A stretch of 11,385 nucleotides of DNA from Bacteroidota bacterium (GCA_003541875.1 DPLS01000206.1:1-11385), one strand, 5' to 3'. Positions 1-7,274 are shown, numbered from the stretch's first letter. Notes: generated from the sequence alone by a model not told the origin. A program made the numbers and translations.

Positions 1-1
1 G

Positions 2-67
2 CAATGGTTGGTTGAGCGTTCGTATGGACAAAAAGGTGCTATGGAACAATCGCAGGCCCTCCAATGA
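2..67 (+). CDS. 3' end of an upstream gene (partial, unidentified)
   Basis: This frame is open from the window edge to a TGA at 65-67. It encodes a tail that includes WLVERSYGQKGAMEQ. The stop overlaps the cupin start codon as ATGA (64-67), the usual sign of translational coupling between neighbouring genes of one operon. The tail is too short to identify a family. Another frame (from position 3) is also open here but runs into the cupin gene, so it is less likely. The call rests on the ATGA overlap and not on homology. Confidence 0.45.
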   Translation, partial: QWLVERSYGQKGAMEQSQALQ

Positions 68-435
68 CGAAGGTCGTAAACATAGAGAAGTGCTTCAGCA
101 AATTCAGCGATACCTTCACTCCCAAAATCGTGGCGGAACTTAACGGCCAGCACGTGAAGCTGGTCAGACTTGAAGGCGACAAAGTTCCGTGGCATGCTCA
201 CAAGGATGAAGATGAGTTGTTCCTGGTGCTTGATGGAGTGCTCGACGTTTATGAACGCGACGGTTCGGTTCGCCTCCATGCAGGTGAGTTTTGTGTTGTG
301 AAGCGGAAGACCGAACACAGAGTGGTTCCTCGTGGACATGTCAAGCTACTCTTGTTCGAGCCATCTGGGATTGCCCACACGGGTGATGTACGGTCTGAGA
401 TCACAAAAGACCATCTTGACTGGCTTGAGACATAG
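64..435 (+). CDS. Small single-domain cupin protein
   Basis: The 123-residue protein is one cupin beta-barrel with no signal peptide, so it is probably cytosolic. Cupin motif 1 fits G(X)5HXH(X)4E(X)6G exactly: G38, H44, H46, E51, G58. Motif 2 is looser, with G74 and H85; the usual Pro and Gly between them are replaced by charged residues. H44, H46, E51 and H85 would bind one metal ion. Family members range from small-molecule isomerases and dioxygenases to sugar-binding proteins, and the sequence does not show which applies here. The ATG overlaps the stop of the preceding frame, with a weak AGG at 54-56, so it is probably the downstream member of an operon that begins outside the window. The cupin fold is secure; the substrate is unknown. 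Confidence 0.88.
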   Translation: MTKVVNIEKCFSKFSDTFTPKIVAELNGQHVKLVRLEGDKVPWHAHKDEDELFLVLDGVLDVYERDGSVRLHAGEFCVVKRKTEHRVVPRGHVKLLLFEPSGIAHTGDVRSEITKDHLDWLET

Positions 436-559
436 GAACGAGTCGCCAGTCAAGAGGTCGGCAATATCTTCCAGCAGCAATATCGCCCCCCAATCCCTGC
501 CTGGCCTTTTCGTAGGTCGCAGTTCTGACTCAATGCACCAAGAAGATTTTCTGATATTC

Positions 560-588
560 TTGACTCTCGCCGGGCATATCCCTATGTT
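560..588 (+). promoter_or_regulatory. Candidate promoter for the secreted metallopeptidase
   Basis: TTGACT (560-565) and TATGTT (583-588) are separated by 17 bases. The same bases also read as TTG-N20-TATGTTTT, close to the Bacteroidota TTG/TAnnTTTG pattern. Transcription would start near 595, about 100 bases ahead of the ATG at 699. The rest of the 263-base gap between the cupin gene and this gene shows nothing else I can support. Confidence 0.35.
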
Positions 589-698
589 TTCGCACCAGCA
601 TACATACCCAACTTAGCGGCGGGCGTTCTTGAACTGTTGTTGAGAATTGATCAAGTGTAGCAATATGAGAACAACTATAAATCCAAGGGAATACTTCC

Positions 699-2798
699 AT
701 GCCTAAACCCACCCACATCTCCGTACTCTGTTATGTGTTGATCCTTGCGCTTGCCACATATACCCGGGCAACTGCTCAAGATGCATCACAAACCTGGATG
801 AAGGACTCACAAGCCAGGCTTGTGCAGGAACTTGTCGCCAAACATGGAGAAGCGCAGCAGAAGCGACTGATGCAGGGAATGAAACAGGTTTCTGAATTCT
901 GGCGGGCAGAAGATGGCAATGCGACCGCGTTTGAAGAATTCGTCCGGACAAACTTCGCTGGCGATCAAACCACGCTCGATGTGATGTTCAACCGCTTCCA
1001 GTATTTGCTCGAACAACTCAATGGTCACATGGCGGAGATCGGTCGAGAGTTCCGTCAGCAATCGGACCTCGACATGGGTCCCATTTACCCATATGATGAA
1101 GTCTTTGCCGGCTACGCTCCGGCAGCGCATATCACGGACGACTTCTTCAAGAACAAGCTTGCCTTTGTTGTGCTGCTGAATTTTCCGATAACCACACTTG
1201 AGCAAAGGTTGGCAGAAGGGGACAAATGGTCGCGGCGCCAGTGGGCAGAGTCCAGGCTGGCGCAACGTTTCTCCAAGCGCGTTCCGGCAGAGGTCAATCT
1301 TGCGCTATCAGAAGCGACAGCGGTCGCAGAACAGTATATTTCCGAGTATAACATCTACATGCACCACCTCGTTGATGCGAAGGGAGAACGGTTGTTTCCT
1401 CCAAAACTCCGACTGCTTTCGCACTGGAACTTGCGGGATGAACTCAAGGCAAACTACGCCAATAAGACAAATGGTCTTGCCAAGCAGCGAATGATCCAGA
1501 AAGTCATGGAGCGAATCGTCACACAAACGATTCCGGCTGTCGTGGTCAACAATCCCAACGTTGACTGGAATCCAGTCACAAACGACGTGAAACCTACCAC
1601 GGTAAAGGATGTAGAAATGCCAGAGAAGGTCAGCATGCCGGTTACTAATGCGGCAGAGCCAGACACCCGGTATGCAGTTCTGCTGAAGACATTTCTGGCC
1701 TCACGAAAACTCGACCCGTACTCACCAACAGCACCCACGCTCATCGCACGCCGATTTGATGAAGACCGTGAGATTCCCGAGGCGCGGGTAAAGCAGATGC
1801 TGGAAGCGGCGCTCAGCTCTCAGCATGTCGCCAGGGTCGCCCGGATAATCGAACAACGGTTGGGTCGTCCGCTTGAGGCGTTTGACATCTGGTACAATGG
1901 ATTCCGTCCGCGTGGGCAATATTCGGAGCAACAGCTTAACGACATTGTCTCGAAGAAGTACCCCACCGCCGACGCATTCAAAGCAGATATTCCAGCCATG
2001 GTGATGAAGATCGGTTTCACTGGGGAACGCGCCGACTATATCAGTCGCAACATTGTAGTCGATCCGGCCAGGGGTTCCGGGCATGCGCTAGGGGCTGAAA
2101 TGCGATCAGCAAAAGTTCACCTGCGGACACGTGTTGACAAAGGAGGAATGAACTACAAGGGCTACAACATTGCGGTGCATGAAATGGGGCACAATGTCGA
2201 ACAGACGCTTTCGCTGAACGATATCGATCACTATTTCCTCAATGGTGTGCCGAATACCGCATTCACTGAAGCAATTGCATATGTGTTTCAGACACGAGAT
2301 CTGGAACTCCTGGGACTGGCATCTCCCGAGTCGAAAGACGAAGCGCTCAACACATTGAACGATTTCTGGCAATTGTATGAGATTGCGGGTGTTTCCCTCG
2401 TGGATATGGGAATCTGGCACTGGATGTATGACCATCCCATGGCGACTCCGGCAGAACTGAAGGATGCTGTAGTCAGGATTGCAAAGGAGGTCTGGAACAA
2501 ATACTACGCACCGGTGTTTAAGGTAAAAGATAGTGAACTATTGGCAATCTACTCCCACATCATTCACTCGTTCCTCTATCTGCCCGACTATGCTATCGCT
2601 CATTTGATTTCTCATCAAATCGAAGAGTACGTGAACGGGAAGCAAAGTATTGGAGCCGAAGTGGAGCGGATGGTGAAGATTGGCAGGATTGCTCCCGACT
2701 TGTGGATGAAAAATGCCACAGGGTCACCTCTTGGTGCAGAAGGGATGCTGGCAGCTACTGCACGAGCGCTAAAGGAATACGAGAAACAGAACCACTGA
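699..2798 (+). CDS. Secreted zinc metallopeptidase, M3-like gluzincin
   Basis: The 699-residue protein begins with a signal peptide (hydrophobic core about 8-20, likely cleavage ATA|Q after residue 26), so it is exported, probably to the periplasm. The start is an ATG with AAGGGA eight bases upstream. The zinc site is H494-E495-M496-G497-H498. A glutamate in FTEAIAY (E524) lies 26 residues after the second His, almost the spacing of M3 oligopeptidases. A C-terminal stretch (about 619-640, SHIIHSFLYLPDYAIAHLI) resembles the helix of M3 enzymes that carries substrate-contacting residues. The N-terminal 350 residues are largely helical in character and I do not recognise a domain there. The likely role is hydrolysis of peptides outside the cytoplasm. 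The metallopeptidase call is firm; assignment to M3 is by motif spacing and overall layout only. It stands alone, with gaps of 263 and 242 bases on either side. Confidence 0.8.
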   Translation: MPKPTHISVLCYVLILALATYTRATAQDASQTWMKDSQARLVQELVAKHGEAQQKRLMQGMKQVSEFWRAEDGNATAFEEFVRTNFAGDQTTLDVMFNRFQYLLEQLNGHMAEIGREFRQQSDLDMGPIYPYDEVFAGYAPAAHITDDFFKNKLAFVVLLNFPITTLEQRLAEGDKWSRRQWAESRLAQRFSKRVPAEVNLALSEATAVAEQYISEYNIYMHHLVDAKGERLFPPKLRLLSHWNLRDELKANYANKTNGLAKQRMIQKVMERIVTQTIPAVVVNNPNVDWNPVTNDVKPTTVKDVEMPEKVSMPVTNAAEPDTRYAVLLKTFLASRKLDPYSPTAPTLIARRFDEDREIPEARVKQMLEAALSSQHVARVARIIEQRLGRPLEAFDIWYNGFRPRGQYSEQQLNDIVSKKYPTADAFKADIPAMVMKIGFTGERADYISRNIVVDPARGSGHALGAEMRSAKVHLRTRVDKGGMNYKGYNIAVHEMGHNVEQTLSLNDIDHYFLNGVPNTAFTEAIAYVFQTRDLELLGLASPESKDEALNTLNDFWQLYEIAGVSLVDMGIWHWMYDHPMATPAELKDAVVRIAKEVWNKYYAPVFKVKDSELLAIYSHIIHSFLYLPDYAIAHLISHQIEEYVNGKQSIGAEVERMVKIGRIAPDLWMKNATGSPLGAEGMLAATARALKEYEKQNH

Positions 2799-2962
2799 TC
2801 TCAAGAAGAGAATCGGTCCCTCTTGTGCACACGAAGAAGCTTGCGTTGCTGCGTTGAGGTCAACAAGCACCAAGGAATTCAACACAATTGCCGGACGCCA
2901 TTCTACCGGACCTTTTTCATCCGACAAGGGGATCCTGATACACATTGAGTCCTTTCCGTAGC

Positions 2963-2991
2963 TTGACAATCGCTGAGCGTATTGCTATACT
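2963..2991 (+). promoter_or_regulatory. Near-consensus sigma-70-type promoter of the cytochrome gene
   Basis: A perfect TTGACA (2963-2968) and TATACT (2986-2991) are separated by 17 bases. The start of transcription would be near 2998, giving a leader of about 43 bases with AAGGAGG at 3029-3035 ahead of the GTG at 3041. The promoter lies inside the longer reading frame that opens with an ATG at 2945, which argues that this upstream ATG is not used. Confidence 0.65.
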
Positions 2992-3040
2992 TCCGACGTC
3001 TCCTCGATCCCCTGTTCCATTCCCAACCAAGGAGGTTGCC

Positions 3041-3415
3041 GTGCGACTACTTTGTGCTCTACTTCTCGGCTTGCTCTTTTTCAGTTGCGGCAAGAAAGAT
3101 CAACAGCCTGTCAGTTTTCGTGAACAAATCCAACCTATTCTGCAGTCCAGGTGTGTAAAGTGCCACGGTGACGAGAACGCTGCCGGCAAGATCGTGCTTA
3201 CATCCTACAAGGCTGTGGTGAATTCTCGTACCCTCAAAGGAAAGAAGCCGCTCGTCGTTTCTGAAAACTTGTCTGAAAGTTGGCTGTATATCCTATCTGG
3301 AACGGACCAGCCTCATTTCCGCATGCCGCCTGATACGTCGCATATAACCACGCTGCCCGCAGATGAACTCCAGATTCTGGGCAAGTGGATAATGCAGGGG
3401 GCAAAGGATAATTGA
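3041..3415 (+). CDS. c-type cytochrome lipoprotein (PSCyt1-like domain)
   Basis: The 124-residue protein has a lipoprotein signal (hydrophobic residues 3-14, lipobox FFSC, lipidated Cys16), so it should be anchored to a membrane outside the cytoplasm. FREQIQPILQSRCVKCHGD (26-44) carries a heme-attachment CXXCH (C38, C41, H42). RMPPD (M95) is the probable distal heme ligand. This arrangement is that of the planctomycete-type cytochrome c domain (PF07635 family). The role is single-heme electron transfer or sensing; the partner is not shown. I chose the GTG at 3041 because AAGGAGG precedes it by 5 bases, the signal peptide begins there, and a strong promoter lies between it and the in-frame ATG at 2945. 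Starting at 2945 would add 32 residues that bury the signal peptide. The next gene, 122 bases on, encodes a four-helix membrane protein and may work with it. Confidence 0.88.
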   Translation: MRLLCALLLGLLFFSCGKKDQQPVSFREQIQPILQSRCVKCHGDENAAGKIVLTSYKAVVNSRTLKGKKPLVVSENLSESWLYILSGTDQPHFRMPPDTSHITTLPADELQILGKWIMQGAKDN

Positions 3416-3517
3416 CCTTAGCCTGACGGAGTTCTGTTGTCGCAAGGGGAACGAATATCTTCCGGCAGCCTTTACTGCGCGCCCAGTCGTGTTTCAGCAA
3501 TGGTTAAACATAGGAGC

Positions 3518-3562
3518 ATGATCATCAGCCATTTGCATTGGGAACGAAACCATTGCTGTTGA
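3518..3562 (+). other. Candidate leader ORF overlapping the HsmA-type gene start
   Basis: An ATG at 3518 follows AGGAG (3512-3516) and opens a 14-codon frame (MIISHLHWERNHCC) ending in TGA at 3560-3562. That TGA overlaps a TTG (3559-3561) in the frame of the membrane protein as TTGA. It could be a leader peptide that couples translation into the next gene, or the true start of that gene separated from it by a frameshift or a sequence error. The AGGAG is very close to the ATG, so this is tentative. Confidence 0.25.
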
Positions 3563-3927
3563 TCACGTCGGCAAGTCTCATCACGCTCGCTCTGATCTTC
3601 TACTCCGCAGGCGTGTGGTCCGAACGGATTGCCCGATATCTGAAGCCGCGGCATGTGGCTGCATTCTGGATTGGCTTCTTCTTCGATGTCTGCGGCACGC
3701 TGGCGATGCACCACCTTGCCGAAAGACCTTTCAACTTGCTGGAGCCACACACCCTCACCGGACAAATCGCAATCTGGCTCATGTTAGCCCATGCAACTTG
3801 GGCAACTCAAGTCGTCAACAAGGGGAGTGACAAAGCGAGGAGAGGATTCCACAGATACAGCCTCTTCGTGTGGCTTATCTGGTTGGTTCCATACTTCGGC
3901 GGCATGTACCTTGGGATGCGAAGGTAA
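3538..3927 (+). CDS. HsmA/TIGR03987-type four-helix membrane protein
   Basis: The protein of up to 129 residues is strongly hydrophobic, with four predicted membrane segments at about 5-26, 40-57, 73-92 and 107-126. The pattern FYSAGVWSE...LKP.H...FWIGF..D..GT, H..TG..AIWLML.HA.WA and FHR.S..VWLIWLVPYF matches what I recall of the TIGR03987 (HsmA) family, whose biochemical role I do not know. His residues sit near or in helices (H58, H59, H71, H85, H105). The 13-residue gap between H71 and H85 resembles heme-binding helices of b-type cytochromes, but this is only suggestive. The start is uncertain: there is no ATG or GTG, and TTG at 3538, 3553 or 3559 are all possible. The last gives the family's usual short N-terminus and overlaps the TGA of a leader ORF. 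The family call is good; the function is open. Confidence 0.8.
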   Translation: MGTKPLLLITSASLITLALIFYSAGVWSERIARYLKPRHVAAFWIGFFFDVCGTLAMHHLAERPFNLLEPHTLTGQIAIWLMLAHATWATQVVNKGSDKARRGFHRYSLFVWLIWLVPYFGGMYLGMRR

Positions 3928-3936
3928 TCCCCTCAC

Positions 3937-3955
3937 ACGGCACGAGCCGTTTCAT
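3937..3955 (+). terminator. Weak candidate terminator after the HsmA-type gene
   Basis: A 5-bp stem (ACGGC 3937-3941, GCCGT 3946-3950) with a 4-base loop is followed by TTCAT, ten bases after the stop codon. The stem is short and the T-run is poor, so it would be a weak terminator at best. Confidence 0.25.
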
Positions 3956-4016
3956 ATGCATCGACCGCAGCTCCGGGCAGCGAATTAATCGGTGATCACA
4001 TCGAAGACGACTAGGC

Positions 4017-5750
4017 TCAGCGCGTTGAATCCTCCGGGTGTACTAGGTGGCGTCTAATTTTTAAACTCGTGGTCTTCTCGAATTCCCCTTCTTGAATCTT
4101 CACCCTGCGAATTACCTGATGACCCGGGAGGGTTTCATTAAGCTTGCGGATCTCATCATTCAGAACTTTTTCGATGAGCTGACTTGACAGTTCGGCTCGC
4201 TCGTGTTGTGAGTATTCGATAAACCTCTCGGCATTCGGAACGATAATAGCCCCGACCTCCTCGTCTCCCTCCTTGTTCTTGAAACCGTACACCACGCATT
4301 CTAAAACGAAGGGGATTTTCATGATCTTCTCTTCCAACTCCTCGGGATAGACATTCTCACCATTACGAGCGACGATGACGTTCTTCTTTCGTCCGCTGAT
4401 GTGAAGGAAACCGGCGTGGTCAATGTAGCCGATGTCGCCGGTGTAGAACCAGCCATCCTTCACCACGTCGCTGGTTGCTTTGTCGTTTTTGTAGTAGCCT
4501 TTCATTATAGTAGGACCTCTGGCGATAATTTCTCCGCGCCCGTGTTCGTCCTGGTCCACGATTTTCAGTTCAACGGTGGGGAGAGGAAGTCCGGCAGCTT
4601 CGTCCTTGAAGTTGCGAGGCCGGTTGACCGTCAGAATGGGGGATGTCTCCGTCAAGCCATATCCTTGTAAGAAGGTGAACCCAAAAGAGCGGAGACCCTC
4701 CGCCGTCATTGGATCAACGGCAGCGCCGCCTGCAATAAACAAGCGAATTGCGCCGCCAAACTTCTCATGAATCTCTTCGAATATTTTCCGCCGCGCTTCC
4801 CTCAAGCCGAGTGTTTCGAGCAGTCCACTCACTGATTTGAGTGTGGGAACGAGCGCAGCGGCAATCTTCTTCTCCCTGATACCTGCGGTGATACGCCGGT
4901 ACATCTTATCATAGAGCAGAGGAACTCCGAGGAGAAGTGTAGGACGCACTTTCTGCATATCCTCGACAACAGTCTTCAGGCTGCGGGCATAATGTGCCGA
5001 GGCCCCGGCGCTGAGCGGGCAAAGAAATCCACACGTACATTCATATGTGTGGTGAATAGGAAGCACTGAGAGGAACCGGTCTTCCGGAAAAATCTCCACC
5101 ATCTTTCTCATGGCCATGAGGTTTGTGCAGATGCTCCGTTGCGACAGCATCACCCCTTTTGCATTACCCATCGATCCGGAGGTGAAGACAATAACTGACA
5201 CATCATCGGGATTGACCGTGGGTGTCTTTGCCTTTGAACTTTTAGCGTGTTCCTTGCCTAACAGTTCCATCATCGATAGAATCCCATTCTCCTTGCTGCG
5301 CAGGTCCATATCAATGAGATACTTCAAGCCTTTGACGGTATGCCGGAAACCCACAAACATATCACGATACGATTCCGAGAACACTGCAGCTTTCGAATCC
5401 GAGGCATGCAGGATGGTGACGATGTCGTTTTCTTTCAGCTTACTGTCAATCGGGACAATGACATAGTTGAATATCGTAGCTGCCAGGTAGGTGATGGCCC
5501 ACTGGACCCTGTTCTCGCCGATGACTGCAATGTGATCGCGCTCCTTAAGACCAACGTGTTGAAGAGCAGCACCGAACTTGATAACATGCTCGTAGAGCTC
5601 CAGGTACGACAGGCGGGGTATGGGGGTTGGATTCAGATCTTCGAGCGCCAACTTGTTCTGATATCGATCGACCGACTGCTTGAGTATGTCGTGGAACGAA
5701 TCGATGAAGCTGACCTGATGGAGCGGATAGGTTTCGTTTGTCGTTTTCAT
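4017..5750 (-). CDS. Long-chain acyl-CoA synthetase (FadD-like, AMP-forming)
   Basis: The 577-residue enzyme belongs to the ANL adenylating superfamily. It would activate a fatty acid with ATP to an acyl-adenylate, then to acyl-CoA, in the cytosol or at the inner membrane. The ordered motifs are all present: the phosphate-binding loop TSGSMGNAKG (190-199), GYGLTETSP (363-371), YTGD (436-439), the hinge SGRKKN (452-457), NGENVYPEELE (463-473) and the C-terminal catalytic lysine in SLKIRR (K564). The phosphate loop differs from the usual TSGSTGxPKG at two positions (Met for Thr, Ala for Pro). I chose the ATG at 5750 (MKTTNETYPLHQ). The frame extends to a TTG at 5858, but those 36 codons are low-complexity and a candidate promoter lies within them. 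No Shine-Dalgarno is visible. It is a single gene with its own promoter. Chain-length preference cannot be read from the sequence. Confidence 0.92.
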   Translation of the reverse strand: MKTTNETYPLHQVSFIDSFHDILKQSVDRYQNKLALEDLNPTPIPRLSYLELYEHVIKFGAALQHVGLKERDHIAVIGENRVQWAITYLAATIFNYVIVPIDSKLKENDIVTILHASDSKAAVFSESYRDMFVGFRHTVKGLKYLIDMDLRSKENGILSMMELLGKEHAKSSKAKTPTVNPDDVSVIVFTSGSMGNAKGVMLSQRSICTNLMAMRKMVEIFPEDRFLSVLPIHHTYECTCGFLCPLSAGASAHYARSLKTVVEDMQKVRPTLLLGVPLLYDKMYRRITAGIREKKIAAALVPTLKSVSGLLETLGLREARRKIFEEIHEKFGGAIRLFIAGGAAVDPMTAEGLRSFGFTFLQGYGLTETSPILTVNRPRNFKDEAAGLPLPTVELKIVDQDEHGRGEIIARGPTIMKGYYKNDKATSDVVKDGWFYTGDIGYIDHAGFLHISGRKKNVIVARNGENVYPEELEEKIMKIPFVLECVVYGFKNKEGDEEVGAIIVPNAERFIEYSQHERAELSSQLIEKVLNDEIRKLNETLPGHQVIRRVKIQEGEFEKTTSLKIRRHLVHPEDSTR

Positions 5751-6244
5751 GGTGAATGGCGAGTGCGATGTTGAGTGTGATGAGGTGCCCCGGGGTATAA
5801 GGGGCTGCTGGGAAATATACGACAAATGTCGGAGGCCAGCAACACTCTCGCGGGCCAAATAGCATGCGTTTATCCCACTGCCTGAATTCCGAGTTCACCT
5901 TTAATGAATTGGGGCGTTGCTCTTGCTGCTCGCCAATCGCCAAGCATATTCCCAACTTCTCGCAAGAATCATCCTCCAGTTTTACCTGAGAAATCCAGTG
6001 TGCACACGGATCTGTTCTTGCCAGTTCAACCAGGATCGGAATAGACGCCACAGAGCGCTAGCATTTGGTATTGGCTAGCTAGATGCAACCACGATGCGAC
6101 AAGAAAGGGAGCGCAACCAACTCAAAAGCATGCTGGTAAAAAGAAACCTGCAATAGTCATTGCCGCTTCGTATATTCAAGTGCCAAAAACAATGAGCGCA
6201 TCCACAACACCACCTTATCAACCACCTCATACTTGGTAGGACGC
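5751..6244. other. Divergent intergenic region without a convincing gene
   Basis: This 494-base stretch separates the acyl-CoA synthetase (leftward) from the chalcone-isomerase-like gene (rightward). The left side holds the synthetase promoter candidate. On the right, a TATATT at 6171-6176 could be the -10 box for the rightward gene, but no good -35 sits 17 bases before it. Two GCTAGC hexamers (6057-6062 and 6074-6079) could pair across 11 bases. A minus-strand frame from 6051 and a 42-codon plus-strand frame from 5864 are open, but neither has a recognisable family signature or a ribosome-binding site. Confidence 0.6.
5814..5842 (-). promoter_or_regulatory. Candidate promoter of the acyl-CoA synthetase gene
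   Basis: Read on the minus strand, TTGCTG (5842-5837) and TATATT (5819-5814) are 17 bases apart. The extended reading TTG-N20-TATATTTC differs from the Bacteroidota TTG/TAnnTTTG pattern only at the last base. The start of transcription would be near 5807, about 57 bases ahead of the chosen ATG and downstream of the TTG at 5858, which supports the shorter protein. Confidence 0.4.
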
Positions 6245-6850
6245 ATGAAAACATTCATCATCGCCGCTGTGTGCTTCTGCATGGGCACACTATATGTCAA
6301 TGCCCAAGACAAGGTGACCGAACCTTCAACGGGAAAGCAGTTCGATAGCAAAGTTGTCGTCAGTTACGATGGCACCAACTATGCGCTGCAGCTCACTGGC
6401 GTGACTGTGCGAAAGAAACTCGTGTTCAAGGTTTACGGCATGGCTCACTATATGCAGGAACCGACAACTATGTCGATGGAGAACGCATTCCAGACCATCC
6501 TCACCGATGGGAAATCAAAACAGATTATCATGGATTTTGCACGAGACGTCGACCCGCAGAAGATTCAAGGCGCGTATCGGGATGGTTTCAAGGAAAACGC
6601 ATCCGAGGAGGACCTGAAGAAGCTGCAACCTATGATTGACCAGTTTGTCGGGTTCTTTGCGAAGGATGTGAAAGAGAATGACCAGTTCATTCTGCGCTGG
6701 CTCCCGGGAGGAACAATTGTTGCCATAGTGCAGGGGGAACAGAAACCAGCCGTCAAGGGAGAGCTGTTTGCGCGAACGCTATGGTCAATCTGGTTCGGAG
6801 AAGAATCGATTGTTGACCGCGAGGATCTTGTCAGTAGAATAGTTAAATGA
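6245..6850 (+). CDS. Exported chalcone-isomerase-like protein
   Basis: The 201-residue protein has a signal peptide (cleavage likely VNA|Q after residue 20), so it is exported, probably to the periplasm. The mature part matches the bacterial chalcone isomerase-like domain (Chalcone_3 type): LTGVTVRKKLVFKVYGMAHYM at about 50-70 corresponds to the conserved G-x-R-K-K-x-x-F-K-V-Y strand, followed by the helical region and the barrel strands through ILRWLPGGTIVAI and the C-terminal LWSIWFGEESI. Plant relatives include true isomerases and fatty-acid-binding proteins. The bacterial exported members are not known to make flavonoids, so lipid or small-ligand binding is the more likely inference. I chose the ATG at 6245, with AGGA three bases upstream, over the in-frame TTG at 6233, because it begins the signal peptide directly. 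The next gene follows after 55 bases on the same strand and may be co-transcribed. Confidence 0.82.
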   Translation: MKTFIIAAVCFCMGTLYVNAQDKVTEPSTGKQFDSKVVVSYDGTNYALQLTGVTVRKKLVFKVYGMAHYMQEPTTMSMENAFQTILTDGKSKQIIMDFARDVDPQKIQGAYRDGFKENASEEDLKKLQPMIDQFVGFFAKDVKENDQFILRWLPGGTIVAIVQGEQKPAVKGELFARTLWSIWFGEESIVDREDLVSRIVK

Positions 6851-6905
6851 ATGGCGGCCTGCCTGGCTGACGTGAGGCCGGAGACGAAATATCAGGACGA
6901 CAATA

Positions 6906-7274
6906 GTGAAATCAAAACAGGATATCAAGCGGGAATACAAGGAGCGGCCCAAGCCGGCTGGCGTGTTCCAAGTGAAGAACACCGAGAACGGCAAAGTGCT
7001 GCTCGGAAGCAGCCTGAACCTCGAAGGTCCGCTGAACAGCCACAAGTTCATGCTGCAAATCGGACGACATCGCAACGCAGCACTTCAGAAGGAATGGAAC
7101 ACTTTCGGTCCGGAAAAGTTCGTCTTCGAGGTTCTTGAGGTGGTGAAGGTTAAGGACGATCCGAACTTCAACCTCATCGACGAACTGACACTACTTGAAC
7201 AGATTTGGATTGAGAAACTCCAGCCGTTCGGTGAGAGAGGATATAATACAGAGCCAAAAATTCGCCAGGCCTAG
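6906..7274 (+). CDS. Solo GIY-YIG-type domain protein
   Basis: The 122-residue protein is essentially one GIY-YIG-like domain after a basic N-terminus. GVF (19-21) stands in for GIY, LLGSS (32-36) for YIGSS, followed by KFMLQIGRHRNAALQKEW (47-64), a conserved glutamate in LLEQIWIEKLQP (E98) and a closing GYNTE (Asn114). These fit the metal-binding Glu and terminal Asn of the fold. Small stand-alone proteins of this subfamily occur in several phyla and have no established function. The altered tyrosines (Phe21, Leu32 or Leu33) leave nuclease activity uncertain. The start is GTG at 6906, with AGGA eight bases upstream. It follows the chalcone-isomerase-like gene by 55 bases and ends before a strong hairpin. 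Family assignment is good; activity is open. Confidence 0.8.
   Translation: MKSKQDIKREYKERPKPAGVFQVKNTENGKVLLGSSLNLEGPLNSHKFMLQIGRHRNAALQKEWNTFGPEKFVFEVLEVVKVKDDPNFNLIDELTLLEQIWIEKLQPFGERGYNTEPKIRQA

Noticed and set aside
461..484. Direct repeat of GCAATATC, two copies 16 bases apart
   Set aside because: Only eight bases and two copies; nothing around it suggests an iteron or an attachment site.
2892..2923. CCGG pair followed by a run of five T after the metallopeptidase gene, possible terminator
   Set aside because: The stem is four bases with an 11-base loop, too weak to call.
5751..5858. 36-residue N-terminal extension of the acyl-CoA synthetase from a TTG at 5858
   Set aside because: It is Ser/Thr/His-rich, lies over the candidate promoter, and the family's N-terminus begins near the ATG at 5750.
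5864..6051. Open frames in the divergent gap: a 42-codon frame on the plus strand from 5864 and a minus-strand frame from 6051
   Set aside because: Neither has a ribosome-binding site or a recognisable motif, and the minus-strand frame runs on into the acyl-CoA synthetase gene in a shadow frame.
6057..6079. Two GCTAGC hexamers 11 bases apart, possible operator or hairpin
   Set aside because: GCTAGC is its own reverse complement and the match stops at six bases, so chance is a fair explanation.
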